From Larkinella soli (lineage in GTDB: Bacteria; Bacteroidota; Bacteroidia; Cytophagales; Spirosomataceae): a stretch of DNA of 64,000 bases. The notes under the pieces are model-generated. The model saw only the letters and a list, made by a program, of their open reading frames with translations, was not told where the DNA came from and did no database searches. The position numbers were made by a program, and so were the translations under genes. Where the stretch lies: the NCBI RefSeq assembly GCF_003703975.1, contig NZ_QTJY01000018.1, positions 62,001 through 126,000 on the forward strand, in the 5' to 3' direction. Of this stretch, positions 8,754-17,994 are shown piece by piece. Numbering within the stretch: the first letter of the stretch is position 1; each line of letters starts with the position of its first letter.

Positions 8754-9083
8754 ATGCTCAGGGAATTCAGAACCTTCATTGCCCAGGGGAATGTACTTGA
8801 TCTGGCAGTGGGCGTTATTATCGGTGCGGCCTTCGGAAAGATCACCACCTCGCTGGTTGAAGACATCATCAACCCGGTTCTTGGTCTGATCACCGGGGGC
8901 GTCGATTTCAGTCAGTTGAAACTCGTGCTGAAAGAGGCCGTCGGCGAGACGCCGGAGGTAGCGATCCGGTACGGAAATTTTTTAAATATCGTCATTCAGT
9001 TTCTGATCATCGCCTGGGTGGTGTTCATGATCGTCAAGGCCGCCAACCGGTTCCGGTTATCGTCTTCCCTTCAGAAAGAATGA
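8754..9083 (+). CDS. mscL: Large-conductance mechanosensitive channel MscL
   Basis: Emergency release channel opened by membrane tension during hypo-osmotic shock. The N-terminal amphipathic helix and TM1 are classical ([31 protein letters not shown]), followed by a short periplasmic loop and TM2 ([20 protein letters not shown]). At 109 residues it is shorter than E. coli MscL (136) and lacks most of the cytoplasmic helical bundle. ATG 8754 gives the family N-terminus; the open frame upstream has no support. It is last in the sigma-channel cassette and ends at a terminator. Confidence 0.96.
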   Translation: MLREFRTFIAQGNVLDLAVGVIIGAAFGKITTSLVEDIINPVLGLITGGVDFSQLKLVLKEAVGETPEVAIRYGNFLNIVIQFLIIAWVVFMIVKAANRFRLSSSLQKE

Positions 9084-9110
9084 CCGCCTTTTCCGGCTTC
9101 CGGATTCGTC

Positions 9111-9137
9111 AGCCCCGCCCCGAGCGGGGTTCTTTAT
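9111..9137 (+). terminator. Terminator between mscL and murD
   Basis: AGCCCCG (9111-9117) pairs with CGGGGTT (9125-9131, with a G-T pair) around a 7-nt loop and is followed by CTTTATT. murD therefore probably has its own promoter in the next 60 bp; TATTTTTAC at 9151-9159 is a loose -7 candidate. Confidence 0.65.
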
Positions 9138-9197
9138 TGATAAAAAGTCCTATTTTTACCCCCACGTTCGGCAGCGCCGGCGGATACGTACCGGTCT

Positions 9198-10550
9198 ATG
9201 GAAGGAAAGCAGCCTTTAATGGTCATTCTGGGAGGGGGAGAAAGTGGGGTGGGAGCTGCTCTGCTGGCAAAAGCCAGGGGGTTTGAGGTTTTCTTATCAG
9301 ACAAGGGCAGCCTTCAGGAGCCCTATCGCCAGATTCTACGGCAGGAGGCCATCCCGTTCGAGGAGGGCAGCCATACCGAGGACCGTATTCTTCAGGCCGT
9401 CGAGGTGGTGAAAAGCCCCGGTATTCCGGAAAAAGCCCCGCTGGTTCAGACACTCCGGCAACTCGGGATTCCGGTGATTTCCGAAATCGAACTCGCGGCC
9501 CGCTATACGAACGCCCGGCTGATCGGGATCACGGGCAGTAACGGCAAAACCACCACCACCCTGCTGACCTACCATCTGCTGAAAACCGCCGGGCTGAACG
9601 TAGGGCTGGCGGGCAACATCGGCGACAGCTTCGCCCGGCAGGTGCTGGAAAACTCCTTCGACTATTATGTGCTCGAACTGAGCAGTTTTCAGCTCGACGA
9701 TATGCACCGCACCCGGCTGGATGTGGCCATTCTGCTCAACATCACGCCCGATCACCTCGATCGGTATGAGTACCGGTTTCAGAACTACGTGAACTCGAAA
9801 TTCCGCATCCTGCAAAACATGATGCCGGAAGATACTTTTATTTACTATCAGGAAAATCCGGCCATCGCGCAGGAATTGCAACTGAGAAAGCCGTCCGTCC
9901 GCTCGCTGCCCGTTTCCCTGGAAACCGCTCCTGATCCGGGCGGCTTTCTGCTGGACGGCGAACTGGTGGCCGACGACGGCCGGCGGCCGTTTCGGCTGCC
10001 CACAGCCGACCTGCCCCTGAAAGGAAAACACAACGCCATCAATATGCTCTCGGCCGTGCTGGCCGCCCAGGCCGTGGGCGTCGGGCCGGAGGCCATTCGG
10101 GAAGGACTGGTGACCTTTAAAAATGCCGAACACCGGCTCGAACCGGCGGGTACCATTGACGGGGTAACGTTCGTCAACGATTCGAAGGCCACCAACGTCG
10201 ACTCGGTCTATTACGCGCTGGAGAGCATGACCGGCCCGGTGATCTGGATTGCGGGCGGGCTCGACAAGGGAAATGCTTATGATCAGCTCGAAGGGCTGGT
10301 AAAAGAAAAAGTAAAAGCCTTAATTTGTTTAGGCAAAGATAATTCCAAGCTGACCGGCTATTTCAAACACCGGGTTGCGTTCCTGTATGAAACCCAGGAC
10401 GTGAACGAAGCGGTTGCCAAGGGGCTGGAATGGGCGGTTCCGGGCGATACCGTGCTGCTGTCGCCGGCCTGCGCCAGCTTCGACCTGTTTCGGAATTATG
10501 AAGACCGCGGCAACCAGTTCAAGGAGGCCGTGAAGCGACTGATGAAATAA
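9198..10550 (+). CDS. murD: UDP-MurNAc-L-Ala:D-glutamate ligase MurD
   Basis: Cytoplasmic ATP-dependent ligase adding D-glutamate, 450 residues. The N-terminal Rossmann-like motif LGGGESGVGAALLA, the P-loop GITGSNGKTTTTLL near residue 115, NITPDHLDRY and the C-terminal LLSPACASFDLFRNYEDRG are all present. It resumes the dcw order after the 5.5-kb insertion and is 14 bp from ftsW. ATG at 9198 gives a normal N-terminus. Confidence 0.97.
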   Translation: MEGKQPLMVILGGGESGVGAALLAKARGFEVFLSDKGSLQEPYRQILRQEAIPFEEGSHTEDRILQAVEVVKSPGIPEKAPLVQTLRQLGIPVISEIELAARYTNARLIGITGSNGKTTTTLLTYHLLKTAGLNVGLAGNIGDSFARQVLENSFDYYVLELSSFQLDDMHRTRLDVAILLNITPDHLDRYEYRFQNYVNSKFRILQNMMPEDTFIYYQENPAIAQELQLRKPSVRSLPVSLETAPDPGGFLLDGELVADDGRRPFRLPTADLPLKGKHNAINMLSAVLAAQAVGVGPEAIREGLVTFKNAEHRLEPAGTIDGVTFVNDSKATNVDSVYYALESMTGPVIWIAGGLDKGNAYDQLEGLVKEKVKALICLGKDNSKLTGYFKHRVAFLYETQDVNEAVAKGLEWAVPGDTVLLSPACASFDLFRNYEDRGNQFKEAVKRLMK

Positions 10551-10564
10551 TTTGTGCTCATATC

Positions 10565-11707
10565 ATGACTATTTCGGCGAAAGCGTGGCTGAAGGATAAT
10601 CTGCGGGGAGATTATCACATCTGGGGAGTGGTGCTGTTTTTGTCGATTATGAGTGTTGCGGTCGTGTACAGCGCCACCGGTACGATGGCGTACCAGAAAC
10701 TCAAATCCACGGAACACTACCTGTTCAAACACGGCGCCCTGGTCGTGCTCGGTCTGGCCTGTATGTGGATCGCCCACCGGGTCAATTACATCTATTACGC
10801 CCGGCTGTCGCGGTTCGGCATGTGGCTTTCGGTGCCGTTGCTGCTGTGGGCCTATTTCAAGGGAGCCAACCTCAACGAAGCCTCCCGCTGGATCACGATT
10901 CCTCTCATCAACCAGACGTTTCAGCCGTCCGACCTTGCCAAACTGGCCCTGATCTCCAACCTGGCGGCCATGCTCGCCAAGCGGCAGTATATCCGGAAAG
11001 AGCAGTATGACCCGAGCATGCTGGTGAACATGATCGGCTGGATCGGCATCATCTGCGCCTGCATCGTTCTGAGTAACACCTCGACGGCCGCCCTGCTCGG
11101 TGCGACCTGCTTCCTGCTGATGTTTATCGGGCGGGTGCCGGGTAAATACCTTATGATCATGGTGGTGGTCTGTCTGGTGCTGGGCAGTCTTGCCCTGATG
11201 CTGGGCCAGCGGTCGAAAACCGCCAGCAACCGGATCACCAATTTCTGGGAAACGTTCCACGGCCGCAAACCGCCCGAATACCAGGTCGAACAGTCGTACA
11301 TCGCGCTGGCCCACGGCGGCATCTACGGACAGGGGCCGGGCAACAGCCACCAGCGTAACTTCCTCCCGCACCCCTACTCGGACTTTATTTTTGCGATGAT
11401 CGTGGAAGAGTACGGCCTGATCGGGGGCGTCATCATCATCGCGGCTTATCTCTACCTGCTCTGGCGGGGTATGCGGGCCATCCAGAAGGCCAACCGGGCC
11501 TACGGAGGGCTGCTGTCGGCCGGGCTGACGTTCAGTATCGTCATTCAGGCCATGATCAATATGGCGGTGGCGGTGGGGCTGGTGCCGGTAACCGGGCAGC
11601 CGCTTCCCTTATTGAGCATGGGCGGTACCTCGCTGCTTTTCACCGGAACCGCCATCGGCATCATCATCAGTGTCAGCCGCGGAGAAGCGGATGAAAGTAA
11701 AATTTAG
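10565..11707 (+). CDS. ftsW: Septal peptidoglycan glycosyltransferase FtsW
   Basis: SEDS-family polytopic membrane protein that polymerises septal lipid II together with FtsI, 380 residues. Hydrophobic helices cover most of the length. Family motifs include QPSDLAKLALI near residue 120, the loop GPGNSHQRNFLPHPYSDFIF, IVEEYGLIGG and the C-terminal GQPLPLLSMGGTSLLFTG. It is 14 bp after murD and 27 bp before murG, so it is co-transcribed. FtsW rather than RodA is chosen because of dcw location. Confidence 0.96.
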   Translation: MTISAKAWLKDNLRGDYHIWGVVLFLSIMSVAVVYSATGTMAYQKLKSTEHYLFKHGALVVLGLACMWIAHRVNYIYYARLSRFGMWLSVPLLLWAYFKGANLNEASRWITIPLINQTFQPSDLAKLALISNLAAMLAKRQYIRKEQYDPSMLVNMIGWIGIICACIVLSNTSTAALLGATCFLLMFIGRVPGKYLMIMVVVCLVLGSLALMLGQRSKTASNRITNFWETFHGRKPPEYQVEQSYIALAHGGIYGQGPGNSHQRNFLPHPYSDFIFAMIVEEYGLIGGVIIIAAYLYLLWRGMRAIQKANRAYGGLLSAGLTFSIVIQAMINMAVAVGLVPVTGQPLPLLSMGGTSLLFTGTAIGIIISVSRGEADESKI

Positions 11708-11734
11708 CAGACAGCGACCGCAAACGGCCGATCT

Positions 11735-12832
11735 ATGAAAGTGATTATCAGCGGTGGCGGAACCGGCGGGCATATTTACCCGGCTATCGCCATCGCCAAC
11801 GAACTGAAAACCATCGACCCCTCCATCGACGTCCTCTTCGTCGGGGCGGAAGGGAAGATGGAGATGGAAAAAGTACCGCGGGCCGGATACCGGATCGTGG
11901 GCCTGCCCGTGGTCGGTATCAAGCGGAAGCTGACGGTCGAGAATCTGGCGTTTCCGCTCAAACTGGGCCGCAGCCTCGTGCGGGCGCGGCAGATCGTCCG
12001 GGATTTCGCCCCGGACGTGGCCGTGGGCGTCGGCGGTTATGCGAGCGGACCGGTCCTGATGGCCGCTTCCCTGAAAAATATTCCGACCCTGATCCAGGAG
12101 CAGAACTCCTACGCCGGCCTGACCAACAAACTGCTCGCCCGCTGGGCCGAAACCATCTGCGTGGCCTACCCCGGGATGGAAGCCTTTTTTCCGGCGGAAA
12201 AAATCCGGATGACGGGCAACCCGGTCCGGACCGACATCATGGAGGCCGTGGGCAAGCGGGAGGAGGGGCTGGAATTCTTCGGCATGAAACCCGACTATAA
12301 AACGCTGCTCATCATCGGGGGAAGCCAGGGCGCCCGGACCCTTAACGAAAGCATTGAAAAAGACCTGCCCCTGCTGGCCGAAGCCGGGCATCAGGTGATC
12401 TGGCAGACCGGCCCGCCGTTCATCGAACGGGCCGCGAAGGCCATCGGGGGCATCGGCTCCGACCGGATCAAGGCCATGGATTTTATTTACGCCATGGATA
12501 AGGCCTATGCGGCCGCCGACGTGGTGGTGTCGCGGGCCGGAGCGTTGTCGGTGTCGGAACTGTGTCTGGTCGAAAAACCGGCCATCCTGGTGCCGTTTCC
12601 GGCGGCTTCGGAGGACCACCAGACCAAAAACGCCATGAGTCTGGTCGGCCGGCAGGCGGCTTTACTCATTAACGACCGGGATGCGCCGAAAGAACTGGTC
12701 CCGGCCGCGCTGCGGCTGTTGAACGACCCCGTTCAGCAGCAGACGCTCAGTCGGAACATCCGGCAGCTGGCCAAACCGAAGGCCGCCCGGGAAATTGCCG
12801 AAGAGGTGCTGAAACTCGCCGGAGCGAAATAA
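11735..12832 (+). CDS. murG: Lipid II synthase MurG
   Basis: GT28 glycosyltransferase adding GlcNAc to lipid I at the inner face of the cytoplasmic membrane, 365 residues. The N-terminal GGGTGGHIYPA, the acceptor-side VGGYASGPV, QEQNSYAGL, the C-domain start GGSQGARTLN, and the UDP-binding VSRAGALSVSEL are intact. It sits 27 bp after ftsW and 43 bp before murC. Confidence 0.97.
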   Translation: MKVIISGGGTGGHIYPAIAIANELKTIDPSIDVLFVGAEGKMEMEKVPRAGYRIVGLPVVGIKRKLTVENLAFPLKLGRSLVRARQIVRDFAPDVAVGVGGYASGPVLMAASLKNIPTLIQEQNSYAGLTNKLLARWAETICVAYPGMEAFFPAEKIRMTGNPVRTDIMEAVGKREEGLEFFGMKPDYKTLLIIGGSQGARTLNESIEKDLPLLAEAGHQVIWQTGPPFIERAAKAIGGIGSDRIKAMDFIYAMDKAYAAADVVVSRAGALSVSELCLVEKPAILVPFPAASEDHQTKNAMSLVGRQAALLINDRDAPKELVPAALRLLNDPVQQQTLSRNIRQLAKPKAAREIAEEVLKLAGAK

Positions 12833-12875
12833 GCCCAGCCCGAAGTATTGAACAGAAACGATAAGGTAAAAAACG

Positions 12876-14273
12876 TTGGATACATTGAATCTGGATACCA
12901 TCCGCTATGTCTACTTCCTGGGCATCGGCGGCATTGGAATGAGTGCCCTGGCCCGCTGGTTTCTGATCAACGGGTATGAAGTCGCCGGCTACGACCGGAC
13001 CTCCACCCCCCTGACCGACGCGCTCGCATCGGAAGGCATGCGCATCCATTTTGAGGAAGATGTTGAGCAGGTACCGGTCCATTTCCGCGAAAACCGGGAG
13101 CAGACGCTGGTTATCTACACCCCCGCCGTACCGAAAACCCACGCCGAATACCGGTATCTGACCGGGCAGGGCTTTACGCTCCGGAAGCGTTCGCAGGTGC
13201 TGGGGCTGCTGGCCGGGCGCATGACCACCGTAGCCGTGGCCGGAACCCACGGCAAAACCACGACCTCGTCGATGGTGGCCCACATCCTGAAAGACGCCGG
13301 GATCAACTGCACGGCTTTTCTGGGCGGTATTACCCAGAACTACGGCACGAACTTCCTGCTCAATGAGCCGACCGACGACCTGTCCAAGGTGATCTGCGTC
13401 GTGGAGGCCGACGAGTTCGACCGGTCTTTCCTGACCCTCTATCCGACGGTAGCCATCGTTACTTCGACCGATGCCGACCACCTCGATATTTACGGGGATC
13501 ATTCGTCGGTGCTGGAATCGTTCGGGGCGTTCGTGAGCCAGATTCAGCCGGGCGGGACGCTGTTCATGAAACAGGGCCTGGCGCTGGCGAAGCAGACCCC
13601 GGCGAGCGTTTATGAGTATTCGTTGGAAGCCGGCGCCTACCACAGCCGCAACCTGCGGATCGAAAATGCCTGTTTCGTGTTCGACATCGTCGGTCCGGAG
13701 GGCGTGATCGAAAATGTCAGCCTGCAGGTACCCGGCTTTCACAATGTGGAGAATGCCGTGGCCGCAGCCGCTGCCGCCCTGCGGGTGGGCGTGACGCCGG
13801 ACGCCGTCCGGGAAGCCCTTGGAAAATATAAGGGCGTAAAACGTCGGTTCGAATATATACTGAAATCAAAAAACATTATATTTATTGACGATTACGCACA
13901 TCATCCTGCGGAAGTACAAGCCTTTCTGTCGTCGTTGAAGGCGTTGTACCCGGAGCGCAAGGTAACGGCCATTTTCCAACCGCACCTCTACAGCCGGACG
14001 CGCGACTTCGCCGACGGGTTTGCAGAAAGCCTTTCACTGGCCGACCGTGTAATCCTGCTCGACATTTATCCCGCCCGCGAATTACCGATCGAGGGCATAA
14101 CTGCCGATCTGATTTTCCGAAACATTCATTCAGAATACAAGATTCAGTGTACTAAAGCCGAACTGGCCGACATTCTGCGGAGCGATCCGCCGGAATTGCT
14201 GGCTACCATCGGCGCCGGAGACATCGATCAGATGATTCCGGTACTGAAAAGTCTTTTTCAGACCAATGAATAA
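12876..14273 (+). CDS. murC: UDP-MurNAc:L-alanine ligase MurC
   Basis: Cytoplasmic ligase adding the first stem-peptide residue, 465 residues. The N-terminal VYFLGIGGIGMSALA, the P-loop GTHGKTTTSSM near residue 124, VEADEFDRSF and the C-terminal DDYAHHPAEV are present. The only plausible start is TTG 12876 (LDTLNLDTI), because the next ATG lies inside the Rossmann motif; TTG starts are rare but the N-terminus length fits relatives. No frameshift is seen. Confidence 0.96.
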   Translation: MDTLNLDTIRYVYFLGIGGIGMSALARWFLINGYEVAGYDRTSTPLTDALASEGMRIHFEEDVEQVPVHFRENREQTLVIYTPAVPKTHAEYRYLTGQGFTLRKRSQVLGLLAGRMTTVAVAGTHGKTTTSSMVAHILKDAGINCTAFLGGITQNYGTNFLLNEPTDDLSKVICVVEADEFDRSFLTLYPTVAIVTSTDADHLDIYGDHSSVLESFGAFVSQIQPGGTLFMKQGLALAKQTPASVYEYSLEAGAYHSRNLRIENACFVFDIVGPEGVIENVSLQVPGFHNVENAVAAAAAALRVGVTPDAVREALGKYKGVKRRFEYILKSKNIIFIDDYAHHPAEVQAFLSSLKALYPERKVTAIFQPHLYSRTRDFADGFAESLSLADRVILLDIYPARELPIEGITADLIFRNIHSEYKIQCTKAELADILRSDPPELLATIGAGDIDQMIPVLKSLFQTNE

Positions 14274-14306
14274 AAAATAAAGTTGTTTCAGGTTAATTAA
14301 TGCCGG

Positions 14307-15083
14307 ATGTTTTCTATTTTTCCCCTAAATAGGACGCTGATCGTGACGGTAGCCGGATTGGTTGCTCTGGTCGGGCTGATCGCCTTCACCGAGCACCGCC
14401 AAAGCCGCCGGCATTGTGAAGGAATAGAAATTCAGCTGGATGAAGTCGACGGACATCGTTTCCTGAACCGCAACGACGTGTTGAGGACGCTGACCAACGA
14501 CGGAGCCGACCCGCTTGTCGGGGATAGCTACGCGGACATGGACCTGAAGCGATTGGAAAGGCGCCTGAGACAGAATGGGCTGGTCAAGAGTTGTCAGGTG
14601 TTTCGGGACCTGAGAGGTGAGCTGATCGTCGATATTCAGCAGCAGCGGCCCCTGGCCCGGCTGGTGGCCGACGGCGACGAGGAGAAATCGGCTTTTGCCG
14701 GCTACTACCTGAACGAAGAAGGGCGCTGGTTTCCGCTGTCGATGAACTATACCGCCCGGGTCGTACTGCTTTCCGGACCCTATTTCAGCGAACGGAAGTC
14801 GCTGGCGTCGGCCCAGAACCGGCCGCTGATCGATCTGCTTCGGACGATCGCGTCGGACCCGTTCTGGAAGGCGCAGGTCGCGCAGGTGGTCGTGGACAGA
14901 AACCGGGAAGTGACGCTGATCCCGCAGGTGGGCGACTGCCTCATCGAGATCGGTCAGCCGGTAGATCTGGAACCAAAATTTGAGAAAATAAAGCTGTTTT
15001 ACAAACACATCCTGCCGTTGAAAGGGTGGGAGCGATACCGTAGAGTCAGTGTACAGTACCGTAACCAGATAGTGTGCGAATGA
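14307..15083 (+). CDS. ftsQ: Cell division protein FtsQ
   Basis: Bitopic divisome protein, 258 residues. One N-terminal membrane segment (LIVTVAGLVALVGLIAF, about residues 10-26) is followed by a periplasmic POTRA-like region (FLNRNDVLRTL) and the FtsQ beta domain ending LKGWERYRRVSVQYRNQIVC. Sequence identity in this family is low, so position between murC and ftsA carries much of the assignment. Its TGA overlaps the ftsA ATG (ATGA), indicating translational coupling. Confidence 0.92.
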   Translation: MFSIFPLNRTLIVTVAGLVALVGLIAFTEHRQSRRHCEGIEIQLDEVDGHRFLNRNDVLRTLTNDGADPLVGDSYADMDLKRLERRLRQNGLVKSCQVFRDLRGELIVDIQQQRPLARLVADGDEEKSAFAGYYLNEEGRWFPLSMNYTARVVLLSGPYFSERKSLASAQNRPLIDLLRTIASDPFWKAQVAQVVVDRNREVTLIPQVGDCLIEIGQPVDLEPKFEKIKLFYKHILPLKGWERYRRVSVQYRNQIVCE

Positions 15084-16462
15084 CACCAAAGCAGGAAGAA
15101 ATTATTGTTGGCCTGGACATAGGCAGCACCAAAGTTTGCGCCGTGGCCGGCCGTCTCATCCGCAGTAACGACCACCCCCGTCTGGATGTCCTTGGGGTGG
15201 GCAAAGCCGTCTCCAGAGGAGTTACCAAAGGTTCAGTCGTCAATATCAGTCAGACCGTCGAAGCCATCAACCGGGCCGTCGAGGAAGCCGCCGTCCAGGC
15301 GAACATCGACATTCATGTCGTGAATGTCAGCTTCTCGGGGCAGAACGTTTCCGCCCGTCGTCAGCACGGCAGCATTACCCGGACATCGCCGGGGGATGAG
15401 GTCGTCGTGGACGACATTCAGCATTTGGTGGGCGACATGTACCGCTCGGTGCTGCCGGCCGGTTCGGAGATCGTTCATGTCCTGCCGATGGACTTCATGG
15501 TCGACAGCGAGTCGAACATCGACTACCCTGTCGGGCGGATCGGTGTGAAGCTCGAAGCCGACTTTCAGGTGATCACGGCCCAGACCAGCTCGGCCTCCTA
15601 CACCCGGAAGTGCATCGAGCGGGCCCGTGCCGCATCGCCCCGCAAGGAGCCGCTGGAGAAGGACAAGTTTCTGCTGGCTCCGCTGGCGTCGGCCCTGGCC
15701 GTTCTGACCGAGGAGGAAAAACACGCGGGCGTGGTGCTGGTCGACATCGGCGGAGGTACTACCGAAATTGCGATTTATCACAAGAACGTTCTGCGGCATG
15801 TGTCCGTCATTCCCTTTGCCGGAAACAGCCTCACGGCCGATCTGGAGGTGGGCTGCCGGATTCTGCCGACCCAGGCCGAACTGCTGAAAACCAAGTTCGG
15901 CAGCGCCGACCCGACCGACTTCCGTCTGAACGAGGTGGTGGCCGTGCCGAACCTGAGCGGTCGCCCGCCCAAAGACATTCTGCTGAAGAACGTGGCCCTC
16001 GTCATCGAGGCCCGGCTGAAGGAGATTGCCGCCATGGTGCAGGCCGAAATCACCCGTTCGGGCTACAAGGATAAACTGGTGGGCGGAGTCGTGCTGACCG
16101 GTGGAACGGCCTCCATTCCGGGAATCGAACGAATTTTCGAACGGGTAACGGGTCTGGATGTCCGCATCGGTTTTCCCGACCAGCTGGAACACAACGTAAA
16201 GGCCGACCTGGTGAGCGACCCGGCTTTCGCGACGGCCGTCGGGCTGGTCTGGGCCGGTTTCAAACGGCTCGACGAGCGAATCCCTCTGCAGCAGCAGGCG
16301 ATGGAACTTCCGCGGCAGCCGGCCCTGACGCCGGTAGGCCGGGAGGAGCCGAATCGGGGGAAAACAACGGATAAAAAGAAAGGCATCGGAGACTGGATTC
16401 GCTCCTTTTTTACCGATGACATCAGCAAAGATCTCGGTCCGGACGACCGGTATTATCAGTAA
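15080..16462 (+). CDS. ftsA: Cell division protein FtsA
   Basis: Actin-like ATPase that tethers FtsZ to the membrane, 460 residues. Actin-fold motifs GLDIGSTKVCAVAGR near residue 10 and VLVDIGGGTTEIAIYH near 220 are present, as is VLTGGTASIPGI. The C-terminal amphipathic membrane-targeting helix is visible as KGIGDWIRSFF, followed by an acidic tail. I use ATG 15080, which overlaps the ftsQ stop; an in-frame GTG at 15074 would add two residues. Confidence 0.97.
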   Translation: MTPKQEEIIVGLDIGSTKVCAVAGRLIRSNDHPRLDVLGVGKAVSRGVTKGSVVNISQTVEAINRAVEEAAVQANIDIHVVNVSFSGQNVSARRQHGSITRTSPGDEVVVDDIQHLVGDMYRSVLPAGSEIVHVLPMDFMVDSESNIDYPVGRIGVKLEADFQVITAQTSSASYTRKCIERARAASPRKEPLEKDKFLLAPLASALAVLTEEEKHAGVVLVDIGGGTTEIAIYHKNVLRHVSVIPFAGNSLTADLEVGCRILPTQAELLKTKFGSADPTDFRLNEVVAVPNLSGRPPKDILLKNVALVIEARLKEIAAMVQAEITRSGYKDKLVGGVVLTGGTASIPGIERIFERVTGLDVRIGFPDQLEHNVKADLVSDPAFATAVGLVWAGFKRLDERIPLQQQAMELPRQPALTPVGREEPNRGKTTDKKKGIGDWIRSFFTDDISKDLGPDDRYYQ

Positions 16463-16537
16463 TTGGTTTAGACGGTATAGCGCGGATTTCCGACGTTACG
16501 AATAAATTTTCAAATTGCGCAAAAAACATTATAAGGT

Positions 16538-17932
16538 ATGCCAGAGGTACTGGAGTTTGGCATGAGGTTCGAGTATCCCGACGAGGAGGATCAACCGATC
16601 ATAAAGGTAGTAGGCGTGGGTGGTGGCGGCAGCAATGCCGTTAATCATATGTACAGGATGGGCGTAAAGGATGTGGACTTTGTGGTCTGCAACACCGACC
16701 GTCAGTCGCTTACGAACAGTCCGGTGCCGACGAAAATCCAGCTGGGTGCCCTTCTGACTTCCGGACTGGGAGCCGGAACGAACCCCGAAGTCGGCCGTCA
16801 GGCCGCTCTGGAGAATACGGAAGACATTCGGCAGCTTCTGGGCGAACCCACCAAGATGGTGTTCATCACCGCCGGTATGGGAGGGGGAACCGGTACGGGG
16901 GCCGCTCCGGTGATTGCCCAGATCGCCCGCGAAATGGGCCTGCTGACGATTGCGGTCGTCACGGCGCCTTTTGATTTCGAGGGGATCGAAAAACTCGATC
17001 AGGCCATGCGCGGCATCGAGGAACTGAAGGAGTATTGCGATACGGTTCTGGTTATTCTGAACGATAAACTGGCGGAAATCTTTGAGGATTTCCCGATGGA
17101 TCAGGCGTTTGCCAAGGCCGACGACGTGCTGGCCAATGCCGTGAAAAGTATTGCCGAAATCATCACCGTGCAGGGTGAGATCAACGTCGACTTCATGGAT
17201 GTGAAGCGGGTGCTCGAAGGCGCCGGTCAGGCCGTCATGGGCTCGGCCGATTCCGAGGGCGAAACCCGGGCGCTGTCGGCCATTACGGAGGCCCTCAACT
17301 CGCCCCTGCTCAACGACCGCGACATTCGGGGCGCCAAGCGGATTCTGCTTACGATGGCCTCGGGTCCGGATGCCCGCACGACCATGAACGAGCTGAAGAT
17401 CATTACCGGCTACATCAAGGAAAAGATCGGCAAGCAGGCGCACCTGTTCAAATACGGTACGATCAAGGACAAAACGCTCGGCAAACAGCTGAGAGTGACC
17501 GTGATCGCGGCCGGTTTCGACCTGCCCGCCGAACCGCAGGACTTCCCGCCTTCAAACTGGAAGCTGCCGATGGAGCTGGAAAAAGAGATGGTTTCCGACC
17601 AGCTGCCGGCCGAAGAAGAATCGTTCGCTCAGGAGAACGAAACTTCCGAGAACGAGGCTCCAATCCTGACTCCGACCGGTATCGGTACCATGGCGGCTCC
17701 TTTCGAGGACATCGGACGCCGGGCCGTCAACCCCGTTCCGGCCGATATTCTGATCGACGAGGAACGGGAGGACGACCTTCTCCAGATTCAGAAAATGGTG
17801 GAAGGGTTCGTGGCTACCCGGTATTCGGAACGGGACCTGGAGACACCGGCTTTCATGCGCCAGAAGGTAACGCTCTACGAACTGCCGCTCATTCCGGACC
17901 ATGACCTGGTCCGAAGCCGGCTGAATGATTAG
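16538..17932 (+). CDS. ftsZ: Cell division protein FtsZ
   Basis: Tubulin-like GTPase forming the Z ring, 464 residues. The N-terminal VVGVGGGGSNAVNHM, the tubulin signature GMGGGTGTGAAP near residue 111 and the T7 loop INVDFMDVKRVL with its catalytic aspartate are intact. A long variable linker follows residue 330. The C-terminal core DLETPAFMRQ resembles the FtsA-binding peptide but is followed by about 22 further residues. ATG 16538 is preferred; an internal Met nine residues on is an alternative. It ends the dcw cluster at a strong terminator. Confidence 0.98.
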   Translation: MPEVLEFGMRFEYPDEEDQPIIKVVGVGGGGSNAVNHMYRMGVKDVDFVVCNTDRQSLTNSPVPTKIQLGALLTSGLGAGTNPEVGRQAALENTEDIRQLLGEPTKMVFITAGMGGGTGTGAAPVIAQIAREMGLLTIAVVTAPFDFEGIEKLDQAMRGIEELKEYCDTVLVILNDKLAEIFEDFPMDQAFAKADDVLANAVKSIAEIITVQGEINVDFMDVKRVLEGAGQAVMGSADSEGETRALSAITEALNSPLLNDRDIRGAKRILLTMASGPDARTTMNELKIITGYIKEKIGKQAHLFKYGTIKDKTLGKQLRVTVIAAGFDLPAEPQDFPPSNWKLPMELEKEMVSDQLPAEEESFAQENETSENEAPILTPTGIGTMAAPFEDIGRRAVNPVPADILIDEEREDDLLQIQKMVEGFVATRYSERDLETPAFMRQKVTLYELPLIPDHDLVRSRLND

Positions 17933-17956
17933 AAGACAGGGAGAACACCCGAGAAG

Positions 17957-17993
17957 TGACCGGATCGCGAAGCCCGCTGTCCGGTCATTTTTT
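17957..17993 (+). terminator. Rho-independent terminator after ftsZ
   Basis: TGACCGGA (17957-17964) pairs perfectly with TCCGGTCA (17980-17987) and is followed by six T residues. It closes the dcw cluster; the convergent reductase gene stops at the next base. Confidence 0.9.
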
Positions 17994-17994
17994 G

